Part shown: positions 22,301 to 35,300 of the stretch, one piece after another | How the letters are laid out: each line of letters begins with the position of its first letter | Numbering within the stretch: position 1 is the stretch's first letter | Origin: Maea johnstoni | Taxonomy: Eukaryota > Annelida > Polychaeta > Spionida > Magelonidae | DNA: 64,000 nt | Reading direction: 5' to 3' | NCBI GenBank assembly: GCA_963942565.1 | Contig: OZ012685.1 | Span: 18,537,978 to 18,601,977, forward strand | Program-made: the position numbers and the translations under genes | Notes under the pieces: generated by a model | Told to the model about the DNA's origin: nothing | Seen by the model: only the letters and a program-made list of their open reading frames with translations | The model's database searches: none

Positions 22301-22954
22301 GCTTCAGAACTTCTTTCTAAGATTATTATTCACTTCAACCATTGTCACCTGCCGACTTAGGGCAAATACACTAGTTAAACATGAACATAATTCATTGGTA
22401 TAAGTCTAGCCGTGACATTCACCTTATACACTCCGGTAAATTCACTGGACTGAAGGCAGATTTTTACTATTGTGTGGTACCGTGTCTCTGAAAGGCCAAT
22501 AGCAGAAACATCAAAACAAAAAGGATGGCCTGGATAGAGACACAAACCAGGTCTATCATGACAGCAAATATATATTGAAGATAAAAATATTTACAGCTAG
22601 TTGGTGTACAGTACCTGTACCAGTATAGACCTATAGGCTCATTAAATCGAAAGGGCATACCATTTCAAAAACTGTCAACAGTAGAAAATTGCATATTGAG
22701 GTCTACATTTGTCATTTAGTCATTTAGATCTAGTATTTACTAGATTTTCCTATCCACTTTGCGAAGGTCGTCTAGGTCAATCAATTTACTTTCATCTATA
22801 AAAGAATTGCACATTAACAAACATTACCTATGCTGGGAACTTGTCTATACCATGCCCTATACAAATTAAGAACTCTTCTCCTTGACTCCTGCCGATTTGA
22901 GGAGAGAATAGGCTTAACTTGTTTCAGCCCTTGTTGGACTGCTCTTGACGCCAT
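16389..22954 (-). CDS. NDUFA6: NDUFA6, complex I LYR subunit (B14)
   Basis: Three exons on the minus strand: 22828-22954 (ATG at 22954-22952), 18318-18433 and 16389-16517 (stop at 16391-16389). Junctions are GT-AG and join to 123 residues, close to the family's usual size. The LYR motif (residues 31-33, in NLYRAWYRQVP) marks the LYR superfamily; REKVRELFLKNRHVTD and the C-terminal PRPTDFLSKFY match vertebrate NDUFA6. In the family this subunit sits on the matrix arm of mitochondrial complex I and binds acyl-carrier protein through the LYR helix. Its first exon is head-to-head with XPO6 and its 3' end faces TELO2. Intron 1 (4.4 kb) contains a 2.4-kb element and a long inverted repeat; intron 2 contains two further repeats. 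Confidence 0.95.
16735..17190. mobile_element. hAT-like degenerate element, ACTTGCCC-rich
   Basis: Lies in NDUFA6 intron 2. ACTTGCCC and GGGCAAGT alternate on both strands (about 16762, 16880, 16917, 17145, 17162), and part of the region is open by chance. The two sides (CAACTTGCCCAACATGGTGAG and ACTTGCCCGGCATGGTAAG) are direct rather than inverted. Resembles interior sequence of CAGGGCTC-type hAT repeats; borders uncertain. Confidence 0.4.
17551..17831. mobile_element. MITE-like element, GTCTTAGCC ends (copy 2)
   Basis: Begins GTCTTAGCTAGCAGCGCATC and ends CCTTGCTAGGAC. Same word order as 3529-3834. Within NDUFA6 intron 2. Confidence 0.6.
18884..21299. mobile_element. 2.4-kb TACT-flanked element with iterated CCGTCCGCAAC
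   Basis: The ends are inverted (GGGCCATATCA / TGATATGGCCC) and flanked by TACT on both sides (18880-18883 and 21300-21303). The motif TTCCCGTCCGCAAC, or its reverse complement GTTGCGGACGGAAA, occurs at about 19063, 19230, 19397, 19421 (degenerate), 20884, 20906, 21092 and 21261, with GCGACGG variants near both ends. The motif clusters in the outer parts, as transposase-binding repeats do in some DNA transposons. No transposase-like frame was recognised, so it looks non-autonomous. It occupies most of NDUFA6 intron 1. Superfamily unknown. Confidence 0.65.
21300..22063. other. NDUFA6 intron 1, remaining DNA
   Basis: No exon recognised. Bases 21790-21905 contain inverted words (ACTTGCCCCACC..., CCACTTGCCCCGC / GCGGGGCAAGT) resembling the ACTTGCCC element at 16735-17190. 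Open frames on both strands here mirror each other and are not supported as genes. Confidence 0.35.
22064..22566. mobile_element. Foldback element: long inverted repeat with about 137-bp arms
   Basis: The left arm (22064-22199) and right arm (22430-22566) are near-identical inverted copies; for instance CTATTGGCCTTTCAGAGACA on the left and TGTCTCTGAAAGGCCAATAG on the right, and GGTACCACACAATAGTAAAA against TTTTACTATTGTGTGGTACC. The loop is about 230 bp. An NDUFA6 pre-mRNA would fold into a very long hairpin about 260 bases downstream of its first donor. No coding capacity is seen; outer arm ends differ by a small indel. Confidence 0.85.
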
Positions 22955-23307
22955 TTTGACAGGTGACGTCTCGCTCACTTCACGCGGTGGTGTTACTACA
23001 AAAAATATGAAATAATGATTGCTTAAAAATTATGTCAAATTCAAAAATTACTTAAGAGTGATAATTCACAGTTCTAGAATACAATTGAAAAGTAAAAAGC
23101 TTTTATGAAAAAACATATTTCATTTTCCCATGAGTCATCAGTCATGATGGCGGCTGTCAAGTCTCACGAGGACCTCGGCATGTGGCTTCATGTAACTCCA
23201 AATATTAGCGGTTGAACAGCATTTTAGACGTTGGCATTAGTATCGTATGTTGAGACGACTGATTGGGTTACGCTGATTTCGTAGTTTGTTCGGAAAAGGC
23301 CTGGAAA
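22955..23307. promoter_or_regulatory. Bidirectional NDUFA6/XPO6 promoter
   Basis: 353 bases separate the two divergent start codons. A YY1-like site (AAAATGGCG on the minus strand) overlaps the NDUFA6 start codon, and a second (GATGGCGGC) lies at 23148-23156. A CRE half-site TGACGT is at 22963-22968. No TATA box was seen, as expected for paired housekeeping genes. YY1 sites at the start codon are common in mitochondrial and other housekeeping promoters; actual use here is inferred. Confidence 0.6.
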
Positions 23308-26300
23308 ATGGTAAGATTTCTGACGGAATGTGCCGCCAATGACCCGATTTCACTTCAATTTGTCCAATGGAATCTGGAATGGAGAGGAGTAGGATGTGAC
23401 TGAGAAGATGGTACTTGAATGGTAATAGGGCTCGGATAATGGACCGAAGGGAAAGATTGATCATATTGATAGAGTGCTATTCATGGCATCCATTTTCTTG
23501 AACCTTCTCTTGTCTGGGACAAAACTACAGCCCAGAAACACTAAAACTCTTGAGTTGTCAACCACCGCCCATTGGCATTGCATTTAGACCAGGAGACTTG
23601 CCCCTTAGTTCGGCTGTCCGTACCTTTTGTCATGGGGGCAAGGGTCCGGTGTCAGGCGATTCCGCCCGCATCTATTACGCCTCACTTTTCAAGTGCTGCC
23701 GTGAGCTGTGAAGTGAAGTGCTCTCTCCGTCGGTGAAGGGCACATCAGTCGGCCCACGGCAGCAAGCCGTCAATCAAGTACTTGAAATGACATATCTACG
23801 TGTGTAATGTTCATCGTGTGTCCGCTTGTCGTTGATGGGTGAAGCCATATGATTATCTATAATGGTGAAATAACTCATTTTCAAATTTTATTTCAATGTT
23901 TACAAGTGGCATAGCGTGTGCCGACACACGAGTGAAATGAATCCACGGCAGCCAGATCCAACTCTCGGGTGTGTTTTCGTGAGAGTATGAACCTGCAAAG
24001 GAAAAATATACACCACTAACTAACGACTAACTCGACTATGAACTTAAATAACTAAGAGAAAGAGAATGGAAAAGAGAAAGGAGGAAGAAAAAAAGAAGAA
24101 CACTTGTGAAAAGTAAAAAGTTAGGCGTAATTGATGCGGGCGTAATCGCATATTGGGCGTAATCACCTGTATTCAAGGGTCCTGCTGTTGAAATTTTTGG
24201 AACATGGTACGTGATTAAGCACTGACAGATTTGAATGAAATAAAACTTACATGTATTTGAAGACCAGTGGCTATTTATCATTTCAGACAATATTTTATTT
24301 TACTCACCTTTTTGGAAAAATCTTAACTTTTTATGGAGGCACGTTAAAGAAAGCCTCCCATTCGCTAATGGCCGCCAATCCTCGCGTTGTCAGACAAGTT
24401 GTTGCGTTATCTCCAAGGCACCAACACACGTCCACGTGCCTTCCAACAATTGAAATAAGATAAACTTTTACGACGTGCGCGGCCAACTTACGTTACTACT
24501 GCTCTGGCAGATTACAACGACCGAGGGAACCGGTCAGAAAAAAACACTTTTATAGCAATTTTAAGAACTTTATTCAAAAATCTGGCCCTTAAGAGCCTTT
24601 ATTAACTTAATACCGTCAAACTTATCCATTAAACTGGTGACGGAGTGTTTCCTTCACAATACACAGACCCATGTTCCATTTTTTTTGCATTGCAGGGCTA
24701 GTGCCGTATAGGGAAGGCCTGTCAGTGCAACAATAGCATAGGGCCGTAACGTAACGGCACGGAGGGTCTACATTGCATTGGCATTCCCTTTAAAACTTGC
24801 CATTGTGACTCAATACTTTCAAATCAAGTTCTAAGCCGTAGACATATATCATAAAAAAGCCTCTATTAATATTTTATCCTTTGGCTTTGATTGATATTCA
24901 AAGTAGGACCCCGTTGAAAGTTTTAATAGTTTAGTGCTGAGATTAATAGTCTAGATAAGAACAAGCCATTTCTATGAAAAATGGTAATAATGTGTCAGGT
25001 GAATACAGCCCATTACGCCCCAAATCCCAATCCCATTTATTCCTAAGTTGCTATTTCAATAGTCACTTCTAGGGAGGGAAAGAGAGAAACATTTTTATTC
25101 AAGCTGCATATGTATTTTACCGTCCAATCTCAGAGAGGCTGAAAATATTGAGTGATTTGATCTGCAAGCTATTAAAATCTTGGATGTATTGGGCCTGGGG
25201 CGTAATGGTCATTCACCTGTCAGGTTCTGGAAAGGGTTTCCTCAACAGAGCACTGCAGCTAAAATATGGTTCACTCAGAAAAAAAACACAAGATCTGAGT
25301 TTCTGTCTGGAACAGCATGCCCCCCCCCCCCCCCCCCCCCACAATCATTGCAAGTAAATTCACCAAATGCAATTACTCCTTGCTACATGTAGCTAATGTT
25401 TCGTACCAAGAATGCTGAAGCCTCAAATTTTGAAATCCCATACAAATATTAGCACCACACAAAATCAAAAGTTTTGTGCACTAGTTGAGCCAATATTCTA
25501 GCCATGATTCCCATCACTATTGCAATGGTTATTAGGGAGCCAAACCTTCAAAATGCCTTGCAGGTCCCTGGCTAATGGCAATCCCCATTAACATGAAGGA
25601 ACATGGCTTCAAAATAGAGCGAAGCTCGGATAAGCAGGTGGTGACCTCGCTGGAGTATGCGAACCGCAAGGTGGTGAATCCGCAATATTGCGCTGGCAGA
25701 ATTGCTTGTGTTCAATGTTTTAGTTATATCTAAGACCACTCCAATTCTTGTCTTACAAGCTTTTTTTGGAAAAAAAAAATTGCCAGACTACAAAAAAATA
25801 AAAAAAAAGTTGACTTTGGTGTCTTACGGACGAAAGTGGTTTAGAAATTTTCTGTCAGACCCCCCAAAAAAATAAAATAAAAAAGTGCAAGTTTTAAGAA
25901 TATTCATTGTAAGGGTGATTCAATCAACTACAGGAATTTATCAATGCTGTAGTAGAGCATATCTCCCACCCTTCAGGTTACAGGGATTAATTGATTGACT
26001 GATTTTATTAAGTTGAGAATAGGCTACTAGAAACATCTCGCTACCAGTCCTAGTCGACAGACTCTAAAAAAGATGAAATAAATTTTTAAAATGTATATTT
26101 TTCAACTTTTTTTTTATTCCAAAATGGTTCATTTCCTGCCTCCGGAGCTCGTAAGACAAGTAATTGAATTGGAGTGGCCTAACTAAGTTTTGCAAAGTTT
26201 TATATATATAACACAAACTCAACCCTAAACCTATTCAACCACAAATCATATCAAATAACGTCTCCTTAAAAACTTTTAAAAACAGAGATCTCACAAGAGT

Positions 26301-29300
26301 GTTGACGATCAATGGCAGCCTCCATTGAACATGCAGAGAAAAGGAAGTACTTAGTTGAAGGTTTTCAAAGGCCAATAAATATGCTGGACTCGTCAGGTCT
26401 GTGGTAATTGGCCCCCTTTAGATTACTGGTGAAAAAAATTGAAAAGAGGTTGGTTTATTTGATTAAAAGCTGGTTTACCAAAAGACTCAATATTATTGAG
26501 TCCCCGTCTGTATCCTTAACTATGCCTTGCTTCATGCCCATAGACCCATGTTTATTGGTCAATGAAGACATGGCTCTAGATCCCAATGGGTCTGTGAAGC
26601 TCCTTTATACATAGAGCCATATGTGCAAAGGGTCGATGAGCCATAGACCCATGCAGGCATGGCTCTAGGAAATGAAGGGGTTTACTTTCCCACTTTTGCT
26701 ACTCTTAGCTCCTTAGCACTGAGCGTTCCTTTTTATTAGCTTGAGTAACTCAAACTCCAGTACAGCTATGGCTGTTGATTGCTTTACATATGTGATTGAT
26801 CAAGGAAAACAGATCATATCCTCAGGTTGATTACCAATCTAGTCCAATTTGCTTCATATCTACAGCGGCAGAAATACTTATTCTAGTGGCTGTCCAGGGT
26901 TTGACTTTCGCAGGGGCCCGGGGGCATATGCCCCTAGATTTTGCTGTGGGCCCCTAAATCTTTCAGTCTAGGGGCCCAAAATTGTATGAAAAATAAGCAA
27001 AAATCCTGTTTTTGACCGCTTTTTTTTTTCGAAAGACCTTTTTGGGCCCCTAGCCTGAAATCTAAGTGTCAGACCCTGCTGTCTCTCACCACTGCCTGTG
27101 TTAGAATCCCGGCCTAGGCATGTGAGAAAGTTGGCAGTGACTTGGGGCTAGGCAGTGGTTTTTGCTGGGTACCCTGGTTTCCTCCACTACTTACAACTGG
27201 CTAGTCATGTATCATTGAAGCCACAATTGGCAGAAATGTGACGAAATAAAACACGAAATTCCATGAACGATTTAGCTGCTTGAGATTTAGAAAGGCAGAA
27301 ATCTTCTTTTGCTTAAATATTATTAGGAATATTCTCAATATGTCAAGTTTGAAACTTACTAGTTGTTTTAACGCCTCCCTTATTATGTTAGAAATTGTTG
27401 TTCTAAAAGTTTGATTCTGAGCATTTAATTTTGGTTTTCAGGCATCAGATGAGGGCTCCTTAAGGGCTCTGGAAGGATTGATGACTGAATTTTTTTCTCC
27501 AACAAATACCAATGAAAGAAAACGTGAAATAGGTAAGTTCTTTTGATCAATACAATATTATACAAATATGACATCCCTGTGGGGTTTCCACCAAAACGCT
27601 TGTTTGGTCTCCTAATTTTTGTAACATATCCTATATCTTTCGAGTCTATGGATCATGGAAGTGACAGCTGAACTATCCTCTATATAGGATCTGTCTTAAG
27701 TTTAGTCCATGCTTGTAAAATTGCAAATAAAAAAATGCCTGTTATATATATAAAGACTAATTAAATGTCAACCACATAACTCCACAAAGCTGAGGAGGAA
27801 AATACAGTTAAACCATTACCCAGACCCCTGGACATTCATGAAATGTGACAGGTTCTTAAAATATATCAGTAACAATGAGACTTGTTTCATGTTGATAATT
27901 GGTGTATTTGATTTTTAATGGAGTTAGGCCTTTGGATGGGGATTTTGGCTGCTGCAAACAGTGCAAGGCAACTCTTGGGTTGCCATATACTGAATGCTCA
28001 ATAATTATGAGTGAATCAGCCTTTTTTCTAAATACCCCATGGCAATATATTTTTAGCACACATATTTCCAGATAAGTACTTATAGAAATTGAAATCTTTA
28101 ATCATATTAACAAATGCTGCACATGCTGCCAATAACTTTCTATTCTGAAAATATCAATATGTGAGTGAGTGTCAATGTTGCTTTCATGGTATATATGTTT
28201 TGGTGTTTAATGTATATTTCAATGCATGTAATGTTTATTCTGTTTGCAGAAGAGCTGCTGAATAACTTCAGTCAGCAGCGAGACGCCTGGCAGCACTGCC
28301 TCTACTACATGGGATGCACCAACAATGAATATGTCATGATGTACTGTATGACGGTCCTGGATGTAAGTAGCATCCCATGTTCATAAGCCTGTAATGTTAC
28401 TTATGATTGCGTTTCCACAATTTCACATTGTCAGGGTAATTCAACTTTTGGCAAGTTTGGCCCACTGGAACAAGTATTTGTCTGTTTTCTAAAGAAAAAT
28501 TGGCCATGCTCAGTCCTTAAAATCAATTAATATGATGTTGGCATGGCCAGGAGGGGAGCGCAAAATTCAGATGATTTCATTTCAATTTTCGTTTAAATCA
28601 AAAGAAAGCATAGATTGACCAAAAATTGTATGGCATACAAAATATTATGACTTGGACCTGTCGCAAAATCTTCATTTTGCCACATGTTTATAAGAGAATC
28701 AAAAGGCCAGTAGAATGAATTGTGGCGGTTCTAAGAATTGACACATGGAAAGGCGTGTAGAATGAAATAATCAAATACTTAATTGTAAACAATTATCATA
28801 TTAATTGAGAAATTCCGGTAATAGGAATTTTGGGAGTGTGACTTCATACCCTGTTTTTGTGTTTCAGAACCTGATCAACAGACAGTGGGTTGGCTTCCAG
28901 GGACAGGATAAGATGGAGATTAGGAATACACTCAATACGTTCCTGCTAGGACATCACGAAAAAGTGCCAAATTTTATCAGAAACAAACTGGTTAAGCTTG
29001 TGGTAGACATAGGCCGGCTTGACTGGCCCCATTTCTACCCCGATTTCTTCACAAGTATTCTGCAGGTGCGCATTTTATGTCTTTATGTGTGGTCTGTTGA
29101 ACTTGGCTGAGAAGTATTCACTTCAGTAGCACTCAGAGATAATTATACTTTCTTGTGTGGAAATATATTTGATTTTACCTTATTGGAGGAAAGAGAAAGG
29201 TAACTATATGACAGCATGCAAGTAATTATAGCTTTAACAAATCTTTACTTTTTGAACTTAAACAAGTTCTTTTTGTAACAAAATCCCTTAATTGTTGATA

Positions 29301-32300
29301 TAATTATTATTTGAGATACTTTCTTTGAGGTCACAGCATTATGCACTGAGTACTTACACTGACTGTTAAAGCTATATCCTTACACAATTAAGAAAGTACA
29401 ATCTTTAATCCATAAGCAACCATACAGTATAATTTGCTTATGTTTCATTTGCATTTCAGTCAGCATATATGTCAAGCTTAGCTTTCTGTTAAGTTGCTCT
29501 AACTCTTCGAGTTATTTAACTTCATTAAATAGGTATTAGGATTTCCTTGAGATGAAGTATGGCACTATACATATTATAAGTTAGTGTTTAGACCACTCTG
29601 TCATTTCTTTTCAGCTTGTTCAGCAGCCGGACACAGTAGCCCTTGGGCTGATCCTTCTTCAGACGACCTCCGAGGAGCTGGCCTGTCCCCGCGAGGACCT
29701 GAGTGTGGCCAGGAAAGAGGAGCTGCATCGGCTCCTGCTGCAGCAGGTACCCACGGTGCTCAGCCTAATTACAGGTAATTATCAGGGCTGTCATCGATAC
29801 CACCAGTATCGATGAACCAACAAGAAATCCTTGACGATTATCATTGATATCTTGGACGTCCCAAGTTATCAATTCATATGTAAATCAGGTTTGGTGTTGA
29901 GGATGAAGTAAGAATAAACCCAAACATGTGGTAACTAATGAAAACCAAACTGAAAATTAGTAATGCCTATCCTAGTGCCTTATTGGTGGTACTGTGGTGT
30001 TATTTGTCATTGTGAAATGAAAACTGGTCACAATGATATGTATCCATTATTGCCTCACCAATGCTCACAGGGGACAAATGCAGCCTAGCAATTTTGGTGA
30101 AATCTTTCAAGCACAAGCACCGTTGGAAGAAAATTGAAAGAACAAATATTGTAGAAAAATGTTTGAAAGAACAAATATTGATCAGAACACTACCAACAAC
30201 TCTCTTTGTTTTGTAATATTTTGTAATATTGTTCCTAATTCCATAGATTTTGTGAATGTTATCTTAGTTCCAGACAATGATTTCTGTAGGAATTTTTCAA
30301 GCATTAATGGGTCATTTAATGGTTATCATAGTGAATCTAGTAAGTGCAGATAGAATGAGATTTGCAGATGTTAGTAACTTCTTTTCTGTATATTTGAGTG
30401 CTATTCTTAGCTATGCTTAAATGGTGTTTATTATAAGCACTTGTTTGCTTATCATAGTTTGTGTAAAACTTTTATCATAGTTTGTGTAATTTGGCTTTGC
30501 AGGCATTTTAGAATCAATATTGGAGAAGCATCGCCACCTGGTGACGGCCACGCCCCCTCCTTCTCCCACGCATGGGCAGTCATGTGAAACACACAGTTCA
30601 TCCCCACTCAGTCTCTTCAGCTCATCACCATTGCATTCAGGTAAGAAATAAGTACCATACTTGTAAGCCATATCTAAATCATATACCACATATGATACTG
30701 TATAGCGTGTTGGTATGGTGGCAGTTTAATTGATGCATACTTTGCGCAACCCTGGATTCCACATTTATTAAACTGCACACTATAATTTGGACATCCGATC
30801 CATATGCTAGTAGTACAACACCCTGACATGATAACTTATCATTCAATATCAGTACTAAAAAAATAATCTGTGTATCCAAGGCGATTGCATAATAATATAT
30901 ACGCAAAAATAACATGGTATACAGTATCTAAATCCCATACCATAATTGTTATAAGGCACTTTCCACTCATGAGAAATTGTCATCCTTATATATTTTCAAT
31001 TATGTAACAATATTTAAAAAGACTTTATATTGCACCATCAGTGTGTGCTTAATGTGTCTGTCCTGTTTGGCAATTCCCACCTTTAATTTGAATTGATTTA
31101 CCTTCAGATCTTAATATTTATTTGTCATGTTCTTAACATAAACATGCTAGCATGGAGTTTTTCATTTTAGAATGAGTTTTGGCATTTCCCTGAGTTTTTG
31201 ATAGGATAGTCTATTGACTGTATTTCCCTGATTTATTTGTTGCAGGTAGTCTTCTAAGCAGTATGTTCAAGTCCCCGTCGAGCAAGATCCATGTGGAATC
31301 GTTACCCCCACTGGATTCGTCATCTCATCATCTGAGCGTGCTGGCGCTCAACTGTCTCTCTCATCTCTTCAGCTGGATCCCCCTCTCCAGCACAATCACG
31401 CCCTCTCTACTCAGCACCATCTTCCACTTCGCCGGCTTCGACTGCAACTCGGTCCAGAGCCATGCGGCGGCCACGGCGGGCTCGAGTCATAACTCTAGCT
31501 TTTCGGGCAGCAGCCATTCCCTGGGCATCCTGTCCATGGGCTGTATAAATGAACTCCTCTCGAAAAACTGTGTTCCGCAGGAGTTCGAGGACTTCCTCTT
31601 GCAGATGTTTCAACAGACTTTTTACTTGCTCCAAAGGATCACACGCGAGAGTGCGACCAACTCAACAGGGAACAGGCTGGTAGAGTTGGATGAAGTGTAA
31701 GGATACTCCTAAGCATGCCTACCATAGTCCTATAGCCAGCAGGGCATCTGGGCGTCATTTTGGCACCCAAACACTCAAAAATCACTCAATAGTACACCCA
31801 AATATTCTTCTGACGAATTTTTAAAGATGTTTATTCCAATCATTTTATTGGATAATTTCACTTCAGTGTAGTTCCCATGACACTGATAATAGGGATATCA
31901 GGCCTTATTTGAGCAAATGATATATGTTTATGGTTATAATCTGAATGTATTGTGGTCTGCCTTGAAAAGAAGAATGCCACAAATGTTCCAAATTGGCAAT
32001 TTTTGGCCCCCAGTTTCTTAATCCTGGCTAAGACCCTGATGCCTACACTATTCCTTTTCTGGATCATTTGAAGATGTTACACTTATCAGAGCTATTGCAG
32101 GAGTAGTCATCAAGGGACAGGCTATTCCACTTTGGCAGCACACTGTTTATATTATCATGTACAACTTTTTTGTGGCATTTAAGTTTCAGTAGATATTATT
32201 CACTTCTGGCACATTGTGAATTAAATATTTGATGTAAATTTGGAAACAAAGTGAACTAACGAAATAAATTATCAAAAATGTATTTGGATTTCTCAAAATG

Positions 32301-35300
32301 GTGGGTAAGGGCTGCAATGTATGTGATATTTTGATTGAATGTCTTGTGTTTATAGATGATTTTTAAAGGTTGCATATGATATTTTTTCCAGATATGTAGA
32401 GAAATTTACAGAGTTCCTGCGATTATTTGTTAGCATTCATCTACGTCGATTTGAGAGCAATAGCCAATTTCCTGTGCTGGAGTTTCTAGCACTCCTATTT
32501 AAATATACTTTCAAACAGGTACGTAAAATACAAATCCATAATTTCCGTATTTAGAGAAAAATAATTTTTGAGGAGAGGGGGCAGATAACTACCAAAATTT
32601 CACAAACTGAGTAGATATTTTCTATTTGATGCTATCATAGTTTTCTATAGACTTCCATCTGGAGTTTTGTGCATTAGTATACATTATCTAAATGTATGAA
32701 GGCAGGGAATACAGTTCTTATTGACCTGCGGTTAGGATATTGATGTCAATAGGAGTATTTCACAAATAGGCATACTAAATCTAGATCCCTGGTTGTATCT
32801 GTCTGTCCTGCTGTCTGAAATGCTTTTCCTACTAAAAAGCATGCCCCTATGAGATCAGATGAAGATGAGGGTAGATGGTTGATGCTATTGTTACGCTCAA
32901 AACTGCCTGACTTTTTTGATGATATCTCTCTATCAAAAGTTAAATTTTAGGAAATATTTCAAAGGGAAATGTTGATCAAGACAAACATACAACTGTCCTT
33001 CAACTATTTTTTTCAGTTTGTGATTATTTCCAAAGTTATTTTTAAAAGTATCATAGGTCCAGACAACACCTGTCAAGGGGATCTCCAAGCATGAACAGGA
33101 TAGTTACATCACCTATGGGTGCTAATGTGAGTGGAACATGTCATTCACACACCACTTGTCCTTTTCACATAAACTCTGTCTGCAGGTGACCAGCATAGTT
33201 AACTTTTAAGAGGCTTTTGGTTTGTAATGTGCAATAATATACATAGTTCATTTCAAAATTGATCATGTTCATATATATATTTTTCCAGTGTTCCAATGAG
33301 GGTTTTTATTCGTGTTTGGATATTTGGGGGATATTTCTTGATTACCTTTCCACCAAACTTGCTACGAGGTCTGCAGATAAAGGTGCCACACTGTCTAGGT
33401 AAGTTCTTCTTGGTAGCAATAATACTTCTACTAATAAAATTAATTATGATAATATGAATCATGATGATAATGATAATGATGGTAATAATAATGATGATGG
33501 TAGAAATAGTAATAATGATGTTAATGATAGTAATGATAATAATAATGATGATAATAATAGTAATAATAATGATAATAAAAATAGTAATAATAATGATAAT
33601 GATGAAAATAATGATAGAATGATAATAAGAAAGATAGGAATAGGAATAATTACAATAAAAATAATGATAATATTGATAATGATTGATGATAATAATTTTG
33701 ATAATAATGATGTTTATATTAATGATATTGATAATAATGTTAATTATTATTAATAATAATGATCAACAATAATAACAAGGTCTTTTTCTGTTCTTGTATG
33801 TTATATTGATCCCACCGGTCAAGTTGTTTTTACTCATTCTCTGTTATTCCCTACCAGGTACAAGGAGGCTCTGCTGTCCCTAACTACTCACATTCTCCAC
33901 AAACTTCAGTTCCGTTATAACCAGTCACAGCTTGAGGAGCTGGATGACGAGGCAGTCGATGATGACGTAAGTTAACTGTTATATCCTTGTAATGCACAAA
34001 AATGACAAAACTATTTTGGTGACAAAGTAGCTCAGTTGGTTAGGTGTCGGACTAGTAATCAGAGGGTAGCTGGTTCAATTCCCGGCCAGGGCACTTTGGT
34101 CCGTCCTTGGCTAAGAGAGTTTATTCCATATTGCTTCAGTCTACCCAGCTGCAAAATGGGTACCTAGCATAAATAAGGCAGTGCTTTGAGCGTGTGCGCT
34201 ATATGCTGCCAGTGGCTCTGGAATATCCCCCGGGGGATTGAAATGGTTTCCATGTGTACAGCCCTGCTAGGGGAGTGCTTCAGTGGATACAAGACTATAA
34301 ACCGAATACCTTTGGTGATATATTTGTGACCAGAAATTCTGTTATAACCAGTCCCAGCTTGAGGAGCTGGATGATGAGGCAGTCGATGATGACTTAAGGT
34401 GCTTCAGTAGGGGCTTAAAGAGTGTTAACCGACTTCCCTAGAATACAGCCTGTATCAGGCTGTATGCCCATCATATCAGAGGGTCTATATAATTCATAGG
34501 TGCAAAGCACGAAGACACCCAACCTGCATGAAAACCATAACATTAAACTGCTGGATAGTGCAAAACAAACGAAAATATTGATCAAAATAAAGGGAAAATT
34601 ACAACATCCAAACGTTTAGATTTGACGACCAAATTATGCAACAGTAAGGTTTTTGAAATCCAATGTGGGTTTGTTTGTAATCATACCCACAGGCATACCG
34701 CAAAATTAACTCATATCATGCTGCCAACTCTATACAGTTCATGCCTGAAGTGACCAAGTGTAGTATAATCACTGATTCGGTCGCCATTTGCATTACCTGC
34801 ACTGTCGTACGACACGCTACATCACTCCATACTCGAGTAAACGAATGCCTCACTATTCACTATTGTGGTATGCCTGTGCACAGTGATGTAACATACATCA
34901 TACGTCAATAAAACTGGAATTTCGAGTTGTTGTTCATCTTAAATTTCCAAAACAGCACACGTGTGTATTAGGTTGGTGCTGCCATCTAGTGTTTCTACTG
35001 TCAGTCACTTGCGTTCGTTTTATGCAACAGTAAACCAAATATTGTTTGACTATTAGACTCCAGGTTGTTTGACATTGCGAGTGACCTACTAGTATTTGCT
35101 TAGGATGCGCACACAACGGATCATTTCTCCTGAATCTCTCTTCTCGTATTTGATTTTTAACCACTCCAAATTATTTGATGCAGTAGATTTAAATGTTTAA
35201 AAAATTAGAATGATGTTATATGTGACCCAAAATAAACTTAGGTTCGGCCGTACAATAATAGGGCTTGGAAAAGAAATATTATTTCATTTATCTACGGTTC

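Noticed and set aside
24204-24206. ATG followed by GTACGT as the XPO6 start exon
   Set aside because: Possible, but it lies beside MITE-like sequence; the ATG at 23308 is in the promoter-like, GC-richer divergent region opposite NDUFA6 and is preferred.
31407-31634. Minus-strand frame over XPO6 exon 7
   Set aside because: Shadow of the conserved XPO6 coding sequence.
33454-33753. Asn/Asp-rich 99-residue frame
   Set aside because: Product of the AAT/GAT microsatellite in XPO6 intron 9.
34023-34095. tRNA gene
   Set aside because: A and B boxes are present, but there is no clean cloverleaf and the unit continues into a 290-bp SINE body with target duplications.
34934-35164. 76-residue minus-strand frame inside the TTAA-flanked element
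   Set aside because: No similarity to a transposase and too short; not supported as a gene.
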